From Tabrizicola oligotrophica (GTDB lineage: Bacteria; Pseudomonadota; Alphaproteobacteria; Rhodobacterales; Rhodobacteraceae): a DNA stretch of 64,000 bases. The notes beneath the pieces were generated by a model, which saw nothing but the letters and a program-made list of their open reading frames with translations, ran no database searches and was not told the DNA's origin. The translations under genes were made by a program, and so were the position numbers. The DNA lies in assembly GCF_011008935.1 (NCBI RefSeq), contig NZ_JAAIVJ010000004.1:1-64000 (forward strand), written 5' to 3'. Positions 33,392 to 42,252 of the stretch are shown in pieces (the stretch's first letter is position 1; each line of letters begins with the position of its first letter).

Positions 33392-34735
33392 TCACTCCAA
33401 CGCGGACCGGGCGCTGGCAATCGTGCGCAGGCCAAGCCAGATGGCGATCAGTCCGAACACCACGCCCCCCGCCGCCTGCCCGATCAGAACGCCACCGGCG
33501 CCCCATGGTCCCGCCAGCCAGAGGGCGAATGGCACCGTGCCGACTGTATGGCGCCCCCAGTTGATCGCCGTCGAGGTAAAGGGCGCGCCCAGATTGTTGC
33601 AGGCCGCATTGGCCACGAAGATCGCGCCGTTGAAGAAGAACAAAAGACACAAGGGACCGCAGAACAGGTAAAGCAGCTCGCGCGTCAGGCCGGTCGCGTG
33701 GAACAGATCGGCGATCGGCGCCCGCAGGGCAAACAGGATCACCGTCGTCACGGCCACCACGACGCCGGTGAAGATCAGCGCATCCAGATAGGCCCGCCGC
33801 ACCCGGTCCAGCCGGCCCGCGCCGTAGTTCTGCCCGATGATCGGGCCCACCGCGCCAGACATGGCGAAGATCACCCCCAGAGCCACCGGAGTCAGACGGC
33901 CGGCAATCGCCATGCCCGCCACCGCCGCCTCGCCGAACCCCGCCACCATCCGCGTGACGATCGCCTGACCCACCGGGGTCGCCAATTGCGTCAGGATCGC
34001 CGGCCCTGCGATGCCAAAGACCGGCGCCGCATCCGCCATAACACCTTGCGCCGTGGGGCGGTCAAAGCCGCCGTGGTGCCGGATGATCGGCACCAGCGCC
34101 ATGACGGCAATCACCACTCGGCTGACGACCGAGGCAATCCCCGCTCCGGTCAGCCCCCAGCCAAGGCCGAAGATCAGCACCGGGTCCAGCGCGGCATTCA
34201 CCAATGCGCCCCAGACCGTCGCCATCATCGCCCGCCGCGCGTCACCGTGACTGCGCAGGATCGCCCCGCCGATCATGCCCACCAGCAGAAACGGCTGCGA
34301 CGGCACTACGATCGCCAGAAAATGCACCGCCAGATCCCGCGTCCGCCCCGTGGCCCCCAAAAGCCCGGCGAAGCCCGGCAGCAACACCCAGACCAGCCCG
34401 GCAAAGACCACCCCGAGGCCGATCCCCAGGATCAGCCCGTTTGTCGCCTTCTCGCGCGCCAGCGCCACGTCGCGCATGCCCACAGCCCGCGCCACCAGCG
34501 CCGAAACCGCAATCGAAAGCCCGATGCCGAAGGCCGTGGTGAAGAACAGGATCGCGCCGGCATAGCCTATGGCCGCGGTGATCTCCTCGTCCTTCAGCCA
34601 GCTGATGAAAACCATGTTCATCAGATCGACGGCGAAGATCGCCATCAACCCGACGGACGAGGTCAGCGACATCACCGTGATGTGCCGCATCAGACTGCCA
34701 TCCACGAATTTCGCCTGACGAAGCGGACCAGCCAT
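33392..34735 (-). CDS. MATE-family efflux transporter
   Basis: The 447-residue protein has about twelve hydrophobic segments in two pseudo-repeats. MATE features include GYAGAILFFTTAFGIGLSIA in the N half and GAVGPIIGQNYGAGRLDRVR in the C half. Members export drugs or metabolites using Na+ or H+ gradients. The gene is separated from gltX by a hairpin and a GATATTT repeat half, so it is probably not in the same transcript. The substrate is unknown. Confidence 0.88.
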   Translation of the reverse strand: MAGPLRQAKFVDGSLMRHITVMSLTSSVGLMAIFAVDLMNMVFISWLKDEEITAAIGYAGAILFFTTAFGIGLSIAVSALVARAVGMRDVALAREKATNGLILGIGLGVVFAGLVWVLLPGFAGLLGATGRTRDLAVHFLAIVVPSQPFLLVGMIGGAILRSHGDARRAMMATVWGALVNAALDPVLIFGLGWGLTGAGIASVVSRVVIAVMALVPIIRHHGGFDRPTAQGVMADAAPVFGIAGPAILTQLATPVGQAIVTRMVAGFGEAAVAGMAIAGRLTPVALGVIFAMSGAVGPIIGQNYGAGRLDRVRRAYLDALIFTGVVVAVTTVILFALRAPIADLFHATGLTRELLYLFCGPLCLLFFFNGAIFVANAACNNLGAPFTSTAINWGRHTVGTVPFALWLAGPWGAGGVLIGQAAGGVVFGLIAIWLGLRTIASARSALE

Positions 34736-34781
34736 TTGGCAGCTCTCTGGCCTTCAATGTGGCCCAAATATCCCACGGGGT

Positions 34782-34800
34782 CCGGGGTGTGAAACCCCGG
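34782..34800 (-). terminator. Hairpin downstream of gltX
   Basis: CCGGGGT (34782-34788) and ACCCCGG (34794-34800), loop five bases. On the minus strand it leads into the GATATTTGGGCCACATTGAAGG half-repeat at 34773-34751. The combination is probably a terminator. Confidence 0.5.
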
Positions 34801-34812
34801 GGTGTCAGCCGG

Positions 34813-36135
34813 TTACAGCACCGGCCGTCTTGTCAGCAGCGGCATCACATCGGCCATCTCCGGCCCGTTTTCCCGCCCAGTCAGCGCCTTGCGCAGCGGC
34901 ATGAACAACCCCTTGCCCTTGCGCCCCGTCGCCTCCTTCACCGTCGCCGTCCATTCGCCCCAGGTTGCCGTCGTCCAGGGTTGCGCGGGCAACAGGGCCA
35001 GCGCCTCGGCCACGAAAGCGCGATCTTCCTCGGCCACAAGCGGCGCGGCACCGTCGCGGAACAGCCCCCACCAGTCGGCAAGGTCGTCCAGCACGGTGAT
35101 ATTGCCCTTGGCCACGGCCCAGAACGCCTCGGCCTTTTCGGCCGGCACGCCCAGCGCCGCGATGCGCTCCTGAACCGCTGCAAAGGGCAACGATTGCACA
35201 TGCGCGCGGGTCAGCGGGAACAGGTCTTCGGCATCGAACTTGGTCGGCGCCGCGCCAAAGGTGCCAACGTCGAAGCCCGCGATCAGATCCTCCATCGACC
35301 CGGCCAGCTCCACCGGCCTTGACGATCCCAGCCGCGCCATCAGGCTCAGAAGCGCCATCGGCTCCACCCCCCGCGCGCGCAGGTCGCGCAGCGACAGGAC
35401 GCCCAGCCGCTTCGACAATTCCTCGCCTTGCGCCCCGGTCAGAAGCGAATGGTGCGCAAAGGTCGGCGGCGTGCCGCCCAGGGCCTTCATGATCTGGATC
35501 TGGGTCGCGGTATTGGTCACATGGTCCGCGCCGCGCACGATATGGGTGACCCCCATATCCACATCATCGACCGAGGAGGCGAAGGTATACAGCACCTGCC
35601 CGTCGGCCTTGATCAGCACCGGGTCCGAAACCGAGGCGGCGTCGATCGAGATGTCCCCGATGATGCCGTCCTTCCACTCGATCCGCTCCAGATCCAGCTT
35701 GAAGCGCCAGTAGCCCTGCCGCCCTTCGGCGCGGTAGGCGGCCTTCTGTTCTTCGGTCAGGTGCAACGAGGCTCGGTCATAGACCGGCGGCTTGCCCATG
35801 TTCAGCAATTTCTTGCGCTTGAGGTCCAGCTCGACCGGAGTTTCAAAGCATTCATAGAACCGGCCCGCCGCCTTCAGCTGCTCGGCCGCCTCGCCGTAGC
35901 GCGCCATGCGCTTCGACTGCTGCTCGATCCGGTCATAGCGGATCCCGAGCCAGGCAAGATCCTGCTTCAGCCCGTCGATGTATTCCTGCTTCGACCGTTC
36001 CTGATCGGTGTCGTCCAGCCGCAGGATGAAAGTGCCGCCAGTCTGTCGCGCAATGAGGTAATTCATCAGCGCGGTGCGCAGGTTGCCGACGTGGATATAG
36101 CCGGTGGGCGAGGGGGCAAAGCGGGTGACGGTCAT
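34813..36135 (-). CDS. gltX: Glutamyl-tRNA synthetase
   Basis: The 440-residue class I synthetase starts at ATG 36135 (AAGGAG upstream). The HIGH-like motif is PSPTGYIHVGN at residues 9-19, and the KMSKS-like loop is EELSKRLG. It charges tRNA-Glu, and in organisms lacking GlnRS also tRNA-Gln. The length is slightly short of the about 470 usual for the main GltX, as in the GltX1/GltX2 pairs of alphaproteobacteria, so a second gltX may exist elsewhere. Confidence 0.94.
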   Translation of the reverse strand: MTVTRFAPSPTGYIHVGNLRTALMNYLIARQTGGTFILRLDDTDQERSKQEYIDGLKQDLAWLGIRYDRIEQQSKRMARYGEAAEQLKAAGRFYECFETPVELDLKRKKLLNMGKPPVYDRASLHLTEEQKAAYRAEGRQGYWRFKLDLERIEWKDGIIGDISIDAASVSDPVLIKADGQVLYTFASSVDDVDMGVTHIVRGADHVTNTATQIQIMKALGGTPPTFAHHSLLTGAQGEELSKRLGVLSLRDLRARGVEPMALLSLMARLGSSRPVELAGSMEDLIAGFDVGTFGAAPTKFDAEDLFPLTRAHVQSLPFAAVQERIAALGVPAEKAEAFWAVAKGNITVLDDLADWWGLFRDGAAPLVAEEDRAFVAEALALLPAQPWTTATWGEWTATVKEATGRKGKGLFMPLRKALTGRENGPEMADVMPLLTRRPVL

Positions 36136-36296
36136 GCGCAGTCTCCTTGAACCGCCCTTCCCTGTCACAAGGGGGCGCGATTGTCCAGTTTCGCGCGCCC
36201 TGCGGCCCTGCCGGACGTCGCACGAACTCAGGCAGGCGATTTCCACGCGGAAATCGCCCCTTCCGTCCTGCGCCCCGCCGGATTACCCTTTGTTCC

Positions 36297-36707
36297 ATGA
36301 CCCTGCCCGCCCCCGACAGCATCGCCCCTTCCCTTGACCTCATCGAAGCGCTCGCCCGTGACGCGGTGCTGGCCTTGCCCGAACCGCACCGGGCCGCGGC
36401 GCTGCAGGTGGCGCTGCGCATCGAGGATTTCGCCCCCGACGACATGCTCGAGGCCATGGCCATCGACAGCCCCTATGACCTGACAGGGCTATACGAAGGC
36501 ATTCCGCTGACCGAAAAATCGGTGTCGGACCAGCCGCTGCAGCCCGACACGGTCTGGCTATTCCGCCGCCCGATCCTGGAGGAATGGATCGAACGCGGCG
36601 ACATTGCGCTGGTCGATCTGGTTACCCATGTCGTGATCCACGAATTCGCCCATCACTTCGGCTGGTCGGACGAGGACATCGCCAGCATCGACCCCTGGTG
36701 GGAATAA
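36297..36707 (+). CDS. Zincin-like metallopeptidase family protein
   Basis: The 136-residue product starts at ATG 36297 (MTLPAPDSIA). Near its C terminus it has HVVIHEFAHHFGWSDEDI, an HExxH zinc site with a following acidic stretch, as in the Pfam Zincin_1 family (PF06262). Preceding features (DLTGLYEGIPLTEKSV) also match that family. It is cytoplasmic with no signal. The physiological substrate is unknown. The ribosome-binding site is weak. Confidence 0.8.
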   Translation: MTLPAPDSIAPSLDLIEALARDAVLALPEPHRAAALQVALRIEDFAPDDMLEAMAIDSPYDLTGLYEGIPLTEKSVSDQPLQPDTVWLFRRPILEEWIERGDIALVDLVTHVVIHEFAHHFGWSDEDIASIDPWWE

Positions 36708-36786
36708 CGCGCAGCCTCGCGTGATCGTGAGGCGACACCGGCGGCCCGCGCCCTACCCTTCTCCGATCACGCACAGGAGAAGACCG

Positions 36787-37701
36787 ATGACCCAGCTCAC
36801 CCGCCGTCACGCCCTGATTGCCGCCAGCGCCCTGCCGCTCCTGCCGCTTTCCGGCCCCGCCCTGGCGCGGGCCGACAGGCTCGGCCCGCGCCAGGGCGGC
36901 TTCCACCGCTTTGCCCTTGGCGATTTCGAGGTGACCACACTGCTTGCCGGCACGCGGTTGAATGACAAGCCGCGCGAAACCTTCGGGCTGAACGTCCCGG
37001 ACGACGAATTCGCCGCCGCATCGCAGGCTGCCTTCCTGCCCGCCGACCGCGCGATGACCTTCTTCACCCCGACGCTGGTCAACACCGGGTCGGAGCTCGT
37101 GCTGTTCGACACCGGCCTTGATCCGGCCGGCATTACCGCGGTTCTGGCCGCGGCGGGCGTCGCGCCGGATCAGGTCGACGTCGTGGTGCTGACCCACATG
37201 CACGGCGATCACATCGGCGGGCTGATGGGCGCGGCGGGGCCAACCTTTGTCAACGCCCGATACGTCACGGGTGCGGTTGAGCACAATCATTGGTCCGCTG
37301 CGGGCAACGAGGGCTTCGACACCAAGGTCAGACCCCTGAACGACAAGATGACCCTGCTGGACGATGGCGGCCCGGTCGCCCCCGGCATCACGGCATTGGC
37401 CGCCTTTGGCCACTCGCCGGGGCACATGGCCTACATGCTGGAAAGCGGCGGCAAGCTGTTGGCGATCACGGCGGACACCGCCAATCACCATGTCTGGTCA
37501 CTGGCCAACCCCGACTGGGAAGTGCGGTTTGACGCCGACAAACCCGCCGCCGCGGCCAGTCGCAAGGCGATATTCGGCATGGTCGCGGCCGACAGAATTC
37601 CCTTCATCGGCTATCACATGCCGTTTCCAGGTCTCGGCTATGTCGAGGCGCAGGGCGCAGGCTTCCGCTATGTGCCGGCCAGCTACCAGCTGATGCTGTG
37701 A
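36787..37701 (+). CDS. Exported metallo-beta-lactamase-fold hydrolase (Tat)
   Basis: The 304-residue product starts at ATG 36787 after AGGAG. The N terminus TRRHALIAASALPLLPL is a twin-arginine signal with cleavage near ALA. The core has THMHGDHIGG (136-145, metal ligands His137, His139, Asp141, His142), GHSPGHMAYML (His) and ITADTANHH (Asp), a complete binuclear site. Tat export suits a metal-loaded enzyme folding in the cytoplasm. Relatives hydrolyse lactones, thioesters or lactams; the substrate is not predictable. Confidence 0.88.
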   Translation: MTQLTRRHALIAASALPLLPLSGPALARADRLGPRQGGFHRFALGDFEVTTLLAGTRLNDKPRETFGLNVPDDEFAAASQAAFLPADRAMTFFTPTLVNTGSELVLFDTGLDPAGITAVLAAAGVAPDQVDVVVLTHMHGDHIGGLMGAAGPTFVNARYVTGAVEHNHWSAAGNEGFDTKVRPLNDKMTLLDDGGPVAPGITALAAFGHSPGHMAYMLESGGKLLAITADTANHHVWSLANPDWEVRFDADKPAAAASRKAIFGMVAADRIPFIGYHMPFPGLGYVEAQGAGFRYVPASYQLML

Positions 37702-37847
37702 GCCGCCAGGGCGCCGACGCAAGGGGGGCGCTGCCCCTCGGTGCAGCCCGGCATCGGAGGCGGGCGGTGATCTTGGCCCTTGGCCCGCCCCCCCGCCTGC
37801 CGCTATCATGGCCCCACCGTTGCCCGTTCTGCGGCGCTTTTGGGGAC

Positions 37848-38438
37848 ATGACCATGCAATTTGCCCGCCCGTTTGCCTTTGCCCTGTTCAGCCTTGCCGC
37901 CGCCGTCGCGCCCGCCGCCCATGCCGGCGAGATTGCCGACAAGGCCGCCGAGGTTGAAAGCCTTCTGGCCGCGGGCGACGACGCAGGCGCCGTTGCCGCC
38001 GCGCGCGAGGTGTTCGGCAAGGCGTGGGAGGCCACCAGCGGGCTGGCCATCGGCGAGACCGTGCTGATTGCCGAGCCAGCCTCGGGCTATGGCATCTACA
38101 ATCCGCGCCCGGACGACAGGTTCAAGATCGGCGAGCCGGTGCTGATCTATGCCGAGCCGATGGGCTTTGGCTATGGCAGCCCCGGCGAGGGGCTTTATTC
38201 CATTGGCTTCTTCGTCGATCTCAAGGTGATGACCGAGGCGGGCGAGGTCTTGGGCGACCTGCAGAACCTGACCGAGCTGGACCTGACCTCGCGCTATCCG
38301 AACCGCGAGTTTCAGGCCAACCTGACCTACAATCTGACTGGCGTGCCGCCGGGGCGCTATGTGTTGCAGACCACGCTGCGCGACAAGAACTCCGCCAAGA
38401 TCGGCAGCTTTGAAAACACTGTCGAATTTGTCGAGTGA
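37848..38438 (+). CDS. Exported protein of unknown function
   Basis: The 196-residue product starts MTMQFARPFAFALFSLAAAV with likely cleavage after HAG or AHA. The mature part has a helical beginning (ADKAAEVESLLAAGDDAGAV) and a beta-rich body (VLIYAEPMGFGYGSPGEGLY, LTYNLTGVPPGRYVLQTTLR). The final GRYVLQTTLRD...SFENTVEF pattern suggests an immunoglobulin-like or carrier fold. No family is named with confidence. The next gene starts directly after its stop. Confidence 0.65.
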   Translation: MTMQFARPFAFALFSLAAAVAPAAHAGEIADKAAEVESLLAAGDDAGAVAAAREVFGKAWEATSGLAIGETVLIAEPASGYGIYNPRPDDRFKIGEPVLIYAEPMGFGYGSPGEGLYSIGFFVDLKVMTEAGEVLGDLQNLTELDLTSRYPNREFQANLTYNLTGVPPGRYVLQTTLRDKNSAKIGSFENTVEFVE

Positions 38439-39386
38439 ATGGTGCAGACCCCGATCCTGACGCTGACACTGAACCCCGCGCTGGATGTCTCGACCCATGT
38501 CGCGCATGTGGTTGCGGGCGAAAAGCTGCGCTGCGGGGCGCCGACGCTTGATCCCGGCGGCGGCGGTCTGAACGTGTCGCGCGCGATCGGGCGGTTGGGC
38601 GGCCGGTCGCGGGCGCTGGTGGCCCTGGGCGGGGCGACCGGGGCGCAACTGGCGGGGCTCCTACGGGCCGAGGGGGTGACGTTCGAGCCGCTGGAAAGCC
38701 CCGGCGAAACCCGGCAATCGCTGACCGTAACCGAAGAGGCAAGTGGCCGGCAGTTCCGCTTTCTTCTGCCCGGCCCGGAATGGCAGGCCAGCGATCAGGC
38801 CCAGGTCTTTGCCCATCTGGCCAAGGCGGCCCAGCCCGGTGGCTTTGCGGTGATCTCCGGCAGCCAGCCGCCCGGCGTGCCTGCCGACTTCCCCGCGCGG
38901 CTTGCCGCGGCGCTTGCCGGCATGCAGGTGGTGCTGGACACCTCGGGCCGGGCGCTGGCCGAGGCGGTCGCCCATCCGATCCCCGGCCTTGCCATCCTGC
39001 GGATGGACAGCAACGAGGCCGAGGCCATCGCCGGAGCGCGGCTGACGACGGCGCAGGACACCGCAGATTTCGCCCGCCGTCTGGTGGAGGGCGGCGTTGC
39101 GCAGGCCGTTCTTGTCGCCCGCAATGCCGAAGGCAATGTTCTGGTGACCGGAGGCACCCGCCTTTTCGCCCGGCCGCCGAAAGTGGATCTGGTCAGCGCC
39201 GTCGGCGCGGGCGACAGCTTTGTCGCCGGGCTGGTGCTGTCACTGGCGCGCGGGCAGGACTGGCGGCAAACCCTGTCGCTGGCCACCGCCGCCGCCGCCG
39301 CCGCGGTGATGACGCCGGCCACCGAACTCTGCCGGCCCGAAGATGTGGCCCGGCTGCTGCCCGGCGTCCGGATCGAGACGCTTTAG
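38439..39386 (+). CDS. PfkB-family sugar-phosphate kinase (1-phosphofructokinase/Pfk2-like)
   Basis: The 315-residue ribokinase-fold enzyme has TLNPALDVS at the N terminus, GGGGLNVSRAI, and the C-terminal PfkB signature SAVGAGDSFVAGLVL with the catalytic Asp. TLNPALD and GGGGLN are hallmarks of the 1-phosphofructokinase/tagatose-6-P kinase/Pfk2 branch. It has no fru PTS neighbours, so 6-phosphofructokinase-2 activity is plausible. The ATG follows the preceding TGA without a gap, implying coupling with the exported-protein gene. Confidence 0.87.
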   Translation: MVQTPILTLTLNPALDVSTHVAHVVAGEKLRCGAPTLDPGGGGLNVSRAIGRLGGRSRALVALGGATGAQLAGLLRAEGVTFEPLESPGETRQSLTVTEEASGRQFRFLLPGPEWQASDQAQVFAHLAKAAQPGGFAVISGSQPPGVPADFPARLAAALAGMQVVLDTSGRALAEAVAHPIPGLAILRMDSNEAEAIAGARLTTAQDTADFARRLVEGGVAQAVLVARNAEGNVLVTGGTRLFARPPKVDLVSAVGAGDSFVAGLVLSLARGQDWRQTLSLATAAAAAAVMTPATELCRPEDVARLLPGVRIETL

Positions 39387-39449
39387 AAGCCTGTCGAACC
39401 AACGCGCCGCCTGTTGCCGCCGAGGTTCCGCAAGACCGGCACCGCCAGC

Positions 39450-41120
39450 TCAGCTTTCGTCCCGCCAGCGCATCGCCAAGGGATAGCGCCGGTCCAGCCA
39501 AAGCGCCTTTTTCGTCAACCGCGTGCCGGGAGCGGACTGGAAGCGCTTGTATTCGCTGATGTAAAGCAGGTGTTCCACTTTCTTCACCGTGGCCCGGTCA
39601 TGACCCTTGGCCACGATCTCGGCCACCGACAATTCGCGCTCGATCAGCCCGTCAAGGATGTCGTCCAGCACCTCATAGGGCGGCAGGCTGTCCTGATCCT
39701 TCTGGTTCTCGCGCAACTCCGCCGAGGGCGGCTTGTCGATCACGCGCGGCGGGATGACCACGCCAGCGGGGCCCTGCATCCAGTCGCGGTGATTATCGTT
39801 GCGCCAGCGGCAGGTTTCGAACACGCGGGTTTTGTAAATATCCTTCAACGGGTTATACCCGCCATTCATGTCGCCGTAGATCGTGCAGTAACCGACCGCC
39901 ATCTCCGATTTGTTACCGGTGGTCAGCAGCATCTCGCCGAACTTGTTCGACAGCGCCATCAGGAGAACCCCGCGCAGCCGGCTTTGCACGTTCTCCTCGG
40001 TGATCCCCGGCTGGGTTCCGGCAAAGAGATCGGCCAGGGCCGCGCCCACCGCCTCCTGCGGCTCCGAGATCGACACCGTGTCAAGCCGCGTCCCGAGATT
40101 GCGCGCCACCTCGCCCGCATCTTCCAGCGAGGCTTGCGAGGTAAAGCGTGACGGCAGCATGACGCAGCGCACATTTTCCGCGCCGATGGCATCGGCCGCA
40201 ATCGCGGCGACCAGCGCGGAATCGATCCCGCCTGACAGGCCCAGCAGCACCTTTTTGAACCCGCATTTCGCCAGATAATCCCGCGTGCCGATGACCATGG
40301 CGTGATAATCTGCCTCGACGATGCGGGGCAGGTTGTCCATCAGCCCTTGCTTCGCGCGCCAGCCCTCGGCGGTTTCCGTAAAATCGACATGGGTGACGCA
40401 GGGCAGGAACTGCGGCATCTGCACTGCCAGCGCGCCGCCGGGGTTCAGCACGAAGGAGGCGCCGTCAAACACCTGATCGTCCTGTCCGCCGACCATGTTC
40501 AGATAGACCAGCGGCAACCCGGTTTCGACCACCCGCGCCACCATCAGGTTGGTGCGCACCGAGGGCTTGCCCCGGTGATAGGGCGAACCGTTCGGCACCA
40601 GAAGGATCTGCGCCCCGCTTTCGCCCAGCGTCTCGGACACGTCGGAATGCCAAGCATCCTCGCAGATCGGAGAGCCGATGCGCAGCGGCCCGACGCGATA
40701 AGGCCCCTGCAACGGCGCACTGGCGAAGATCCGCTTTTCGTCGAACACCCCGTCGTTGGGCAATTCGTGCTTCAGCACTGTCGCGGCAATCCGGCCATGC
40801 TCAAGAATGTAATAGGCGTTGTAAAGCCGCCCCTCCCGCGTATGCGGCCCGCCGATCCCCAAAGCCGGGCCACCGGCAATCCGCCTGGCCAGCTCGCCCA
40901 CCGCGCGCTCGGCCTGCGCCGCAAAGGCCGGCTTCATCACCAGATCCTGCGTCTGATAGCCGGTGACGAACATCTCGGTCAGCGCCACCATCTGCGCGCC
41001 TGCGGCCCGGCCCTGTTCCCATGCGTCAAAGGCCAGGGCGATGTTGGCCTCAATCGCGCCCACAGTCGGGTTGAGCTGGGCAAGGGTCAGGCGAAAGGTA
41101 GTCTGGGACGAGGGGGACAT
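39450..41120 (-). CDS. nadE: Glutamine-dependent NAD+ synthetase
   Basis: The 556-residue product fuses an N-terminal nitrilase-like glutaminase (catalytic Glu49 in LTEMF, Lys117 in LKHELPN, Cys153 in SPICEDAW) to a C-terminal ATP-pyrophosphatase synthetase (LSGGIDSA at 295-302). It amidates deamido-NAD using glutamine nitrogen, the last step of NAD synthesis. It is full length with an intact triad. It converges with the pfkB-like gene. Confidence 0.95.
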   Translation of the reverse strand: MSPSSQTTFRLTLAQLNPTVGAIEANIALAFDAWEQGRAAGAQMVALTEMFVTGYQTQDLVMKPAFAAQAERAVGELARRIAGGPALGIGGPHTREGRLYNAYYILEHGRIAATVLKHELPNDGVFDEKRIFASAPLQGPYRVGPLRIGSPICEDAWHSDVSETLGESGAQILLVPNGSPYHRGKPSVRTNLMVARVVETGLPLVYLNMVGGQDDQVFDGASFVLNPGGALAVQMPQFLPCVTHVDFTETAEGWRAKQGLMDNLPRIVEADYHAMVIGTRDYLAKCGFKKVLLGLSGGIDSALVAAIAADAIGAENVRCVMLPSRFTSQASLEDAGEVARNLGTRLDTVSISEPQEAVGAALADLFAGTQPGITEENVQSRLRGVLLMALSNKFGEMLLTTGNKSEMAVGYCTIYGDMNGGYNPLKDIYKTRVFETCRWRNDNHRDWMQGPAGVVIPPRVIDKPPSAELRENQKDQDSLPPYEVLDDILDGLIERELSVAEIVAKGHDRATVKKVEHLLYISEYKRFQSAPGTRLTKKALWLDRRYPLAMRWRDES

Positions 41121-41180
41121 GTGCGCGTTCCGGTTATTCCAAGGCCAGATCTTTATCAGGTTCCGAAGGAAGGGAAAGGC

Positions 41181-42128
41181 TCAGGCCTCGCCCGCAAAAT
41201 GGGCTGCCACCCGGTCCACCTTGGCGCGGCTGCCAAAGACAAAGGGCACGCGCTGGTGCAGGGTCGCTGGCACCATGTCCAGAATGGCGCCCTGCCCGTC
41301 CGTCGCTCCGCCGCCCGCCTGCACTGCAAGATAAGCCATTGGCGCGCATTCATAAACCAGCCGCAGGCGCCCCGCCTCATAGCCCTTGCGCCCATCCGCC
41401 GGGTAGAGGAACACCCCGCCCCTGATGAAGATCCGGTGTGCCTCGGCCACCAGCGAGGCAATCCAGCGCATGTTGAAATTCCGCGCCCGCGGCCCTTCGG
41501 TCCCGGCCAGACATTCGTCGACAAAGGCGCGCACCGGCGCCGGCCAGTGCCGGTAGTTCGAGGCATTGATGGCAAACTCCGCCGCCGCGGGCGGGATGGC
41601 CGCGGCCACGTCGACCAGCACGAAGGCCCGCGCATCCAGGTCCAGCACATAGCGCTGCACGCCCTGCCCGAAGGAACAGACCAGCGCCACCTGCGGGCCG
41701 TAGATCACATAGCCCGCGCCGATCTGCTCTGCCACCGGCCGCAGGAAGCTCGCCTCGGGATGGGCCGCCGCCGGGTAGACCGAAAAGATCGTGCCGACCG
41801 AGACGTTGGTGTCGATGTTGGACGAGCCGTCCAGCGGATCAATCGCCAGCGCCCATGCGCCCGCGCCAAGGTCCAGCACCGTCTCCTGCTCCTCGGAGGC
41901 ATAGTGGCGAACTCCGCCCGCGCGGGCCGCCGCAAGGAACACCTCGTCCGCGATCACGTCCAGCGCCTTCTGCGCGTCGCCATCGCTGTTCACCCCGGCG
42001 GCGGCGCCAAGATGTTCCGCCACCCCGTTGCGGGCGATCCGCGCGGCCAGCGTCATCGCCGCAGCGGCAACGGCCTCCATCAGCGGCAACAATCCGGGGG
42101 GAACGTGGGCAGGCGGAAAGGCGGGCAT
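41181..42128 (-). CDS. fbp: Fructose-1,6-bisphosphatase, class I
   Basis: The 315-residue product starts at ATG 42128 behind [16 protein letters not shown] holds the metal-binding acidic residues, with upstream YASEEQE. The substrate-binding segment is [20 protein letters not shown]. It supports gluconeogenesis, and the Calvin cycle where present; there are no cbb genes here. It lies near a PfkB kinase gene on the other strand, the two opposing steps of fructose phosphate metabolism. Confidence 0.93.
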   Translation of the reverse strand: MPAFPPAHVPPGLLPLMEAVAAAAMTLAARIARNGVAEHLGAAAGVNSDGDAQKALDVIADEVFLAAARAGGVRHYASEEQETVLDLGAGAWALAIDPLDGSSNIDTNVSVGTIFSVYPAAAHPEASFLRPVAEQIGAGYVIYGPQVALVCSFGQGVQRYVLDLDARAFVLVDVAAAIPPAAAEFAINASNYRHWPAPVRAFVDECLAGTEGPRARNFNMRWIASLVAEAHRIFIRGGVFLYPADGRKGYEAGRLRLVYECAPMAYLAVQAGGGATDGQGAILDMVPATLHQRVPFVFGSRAKVDRVAAHFAGEA

Positions 42129-42252
42129 CGGCAGGGCTCCTTGGATCACACTCCCCCTTCATGCCGCGAACCGACCCGGCTTGCCAGAGGCCCGATGCCC
42201 CCCTAGTCTCTGGCCTCAGCCCCTGCCCGTCCCGTTTTCGAAGGCCTGCCCG

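Noticed and set aside
37698-37847. N-terminal extension of the exported protein at 37848
   Set aside because: The extension is Arg/Pro-rich, lacks a ribosome-binding site and would bury the signal peptide internally.
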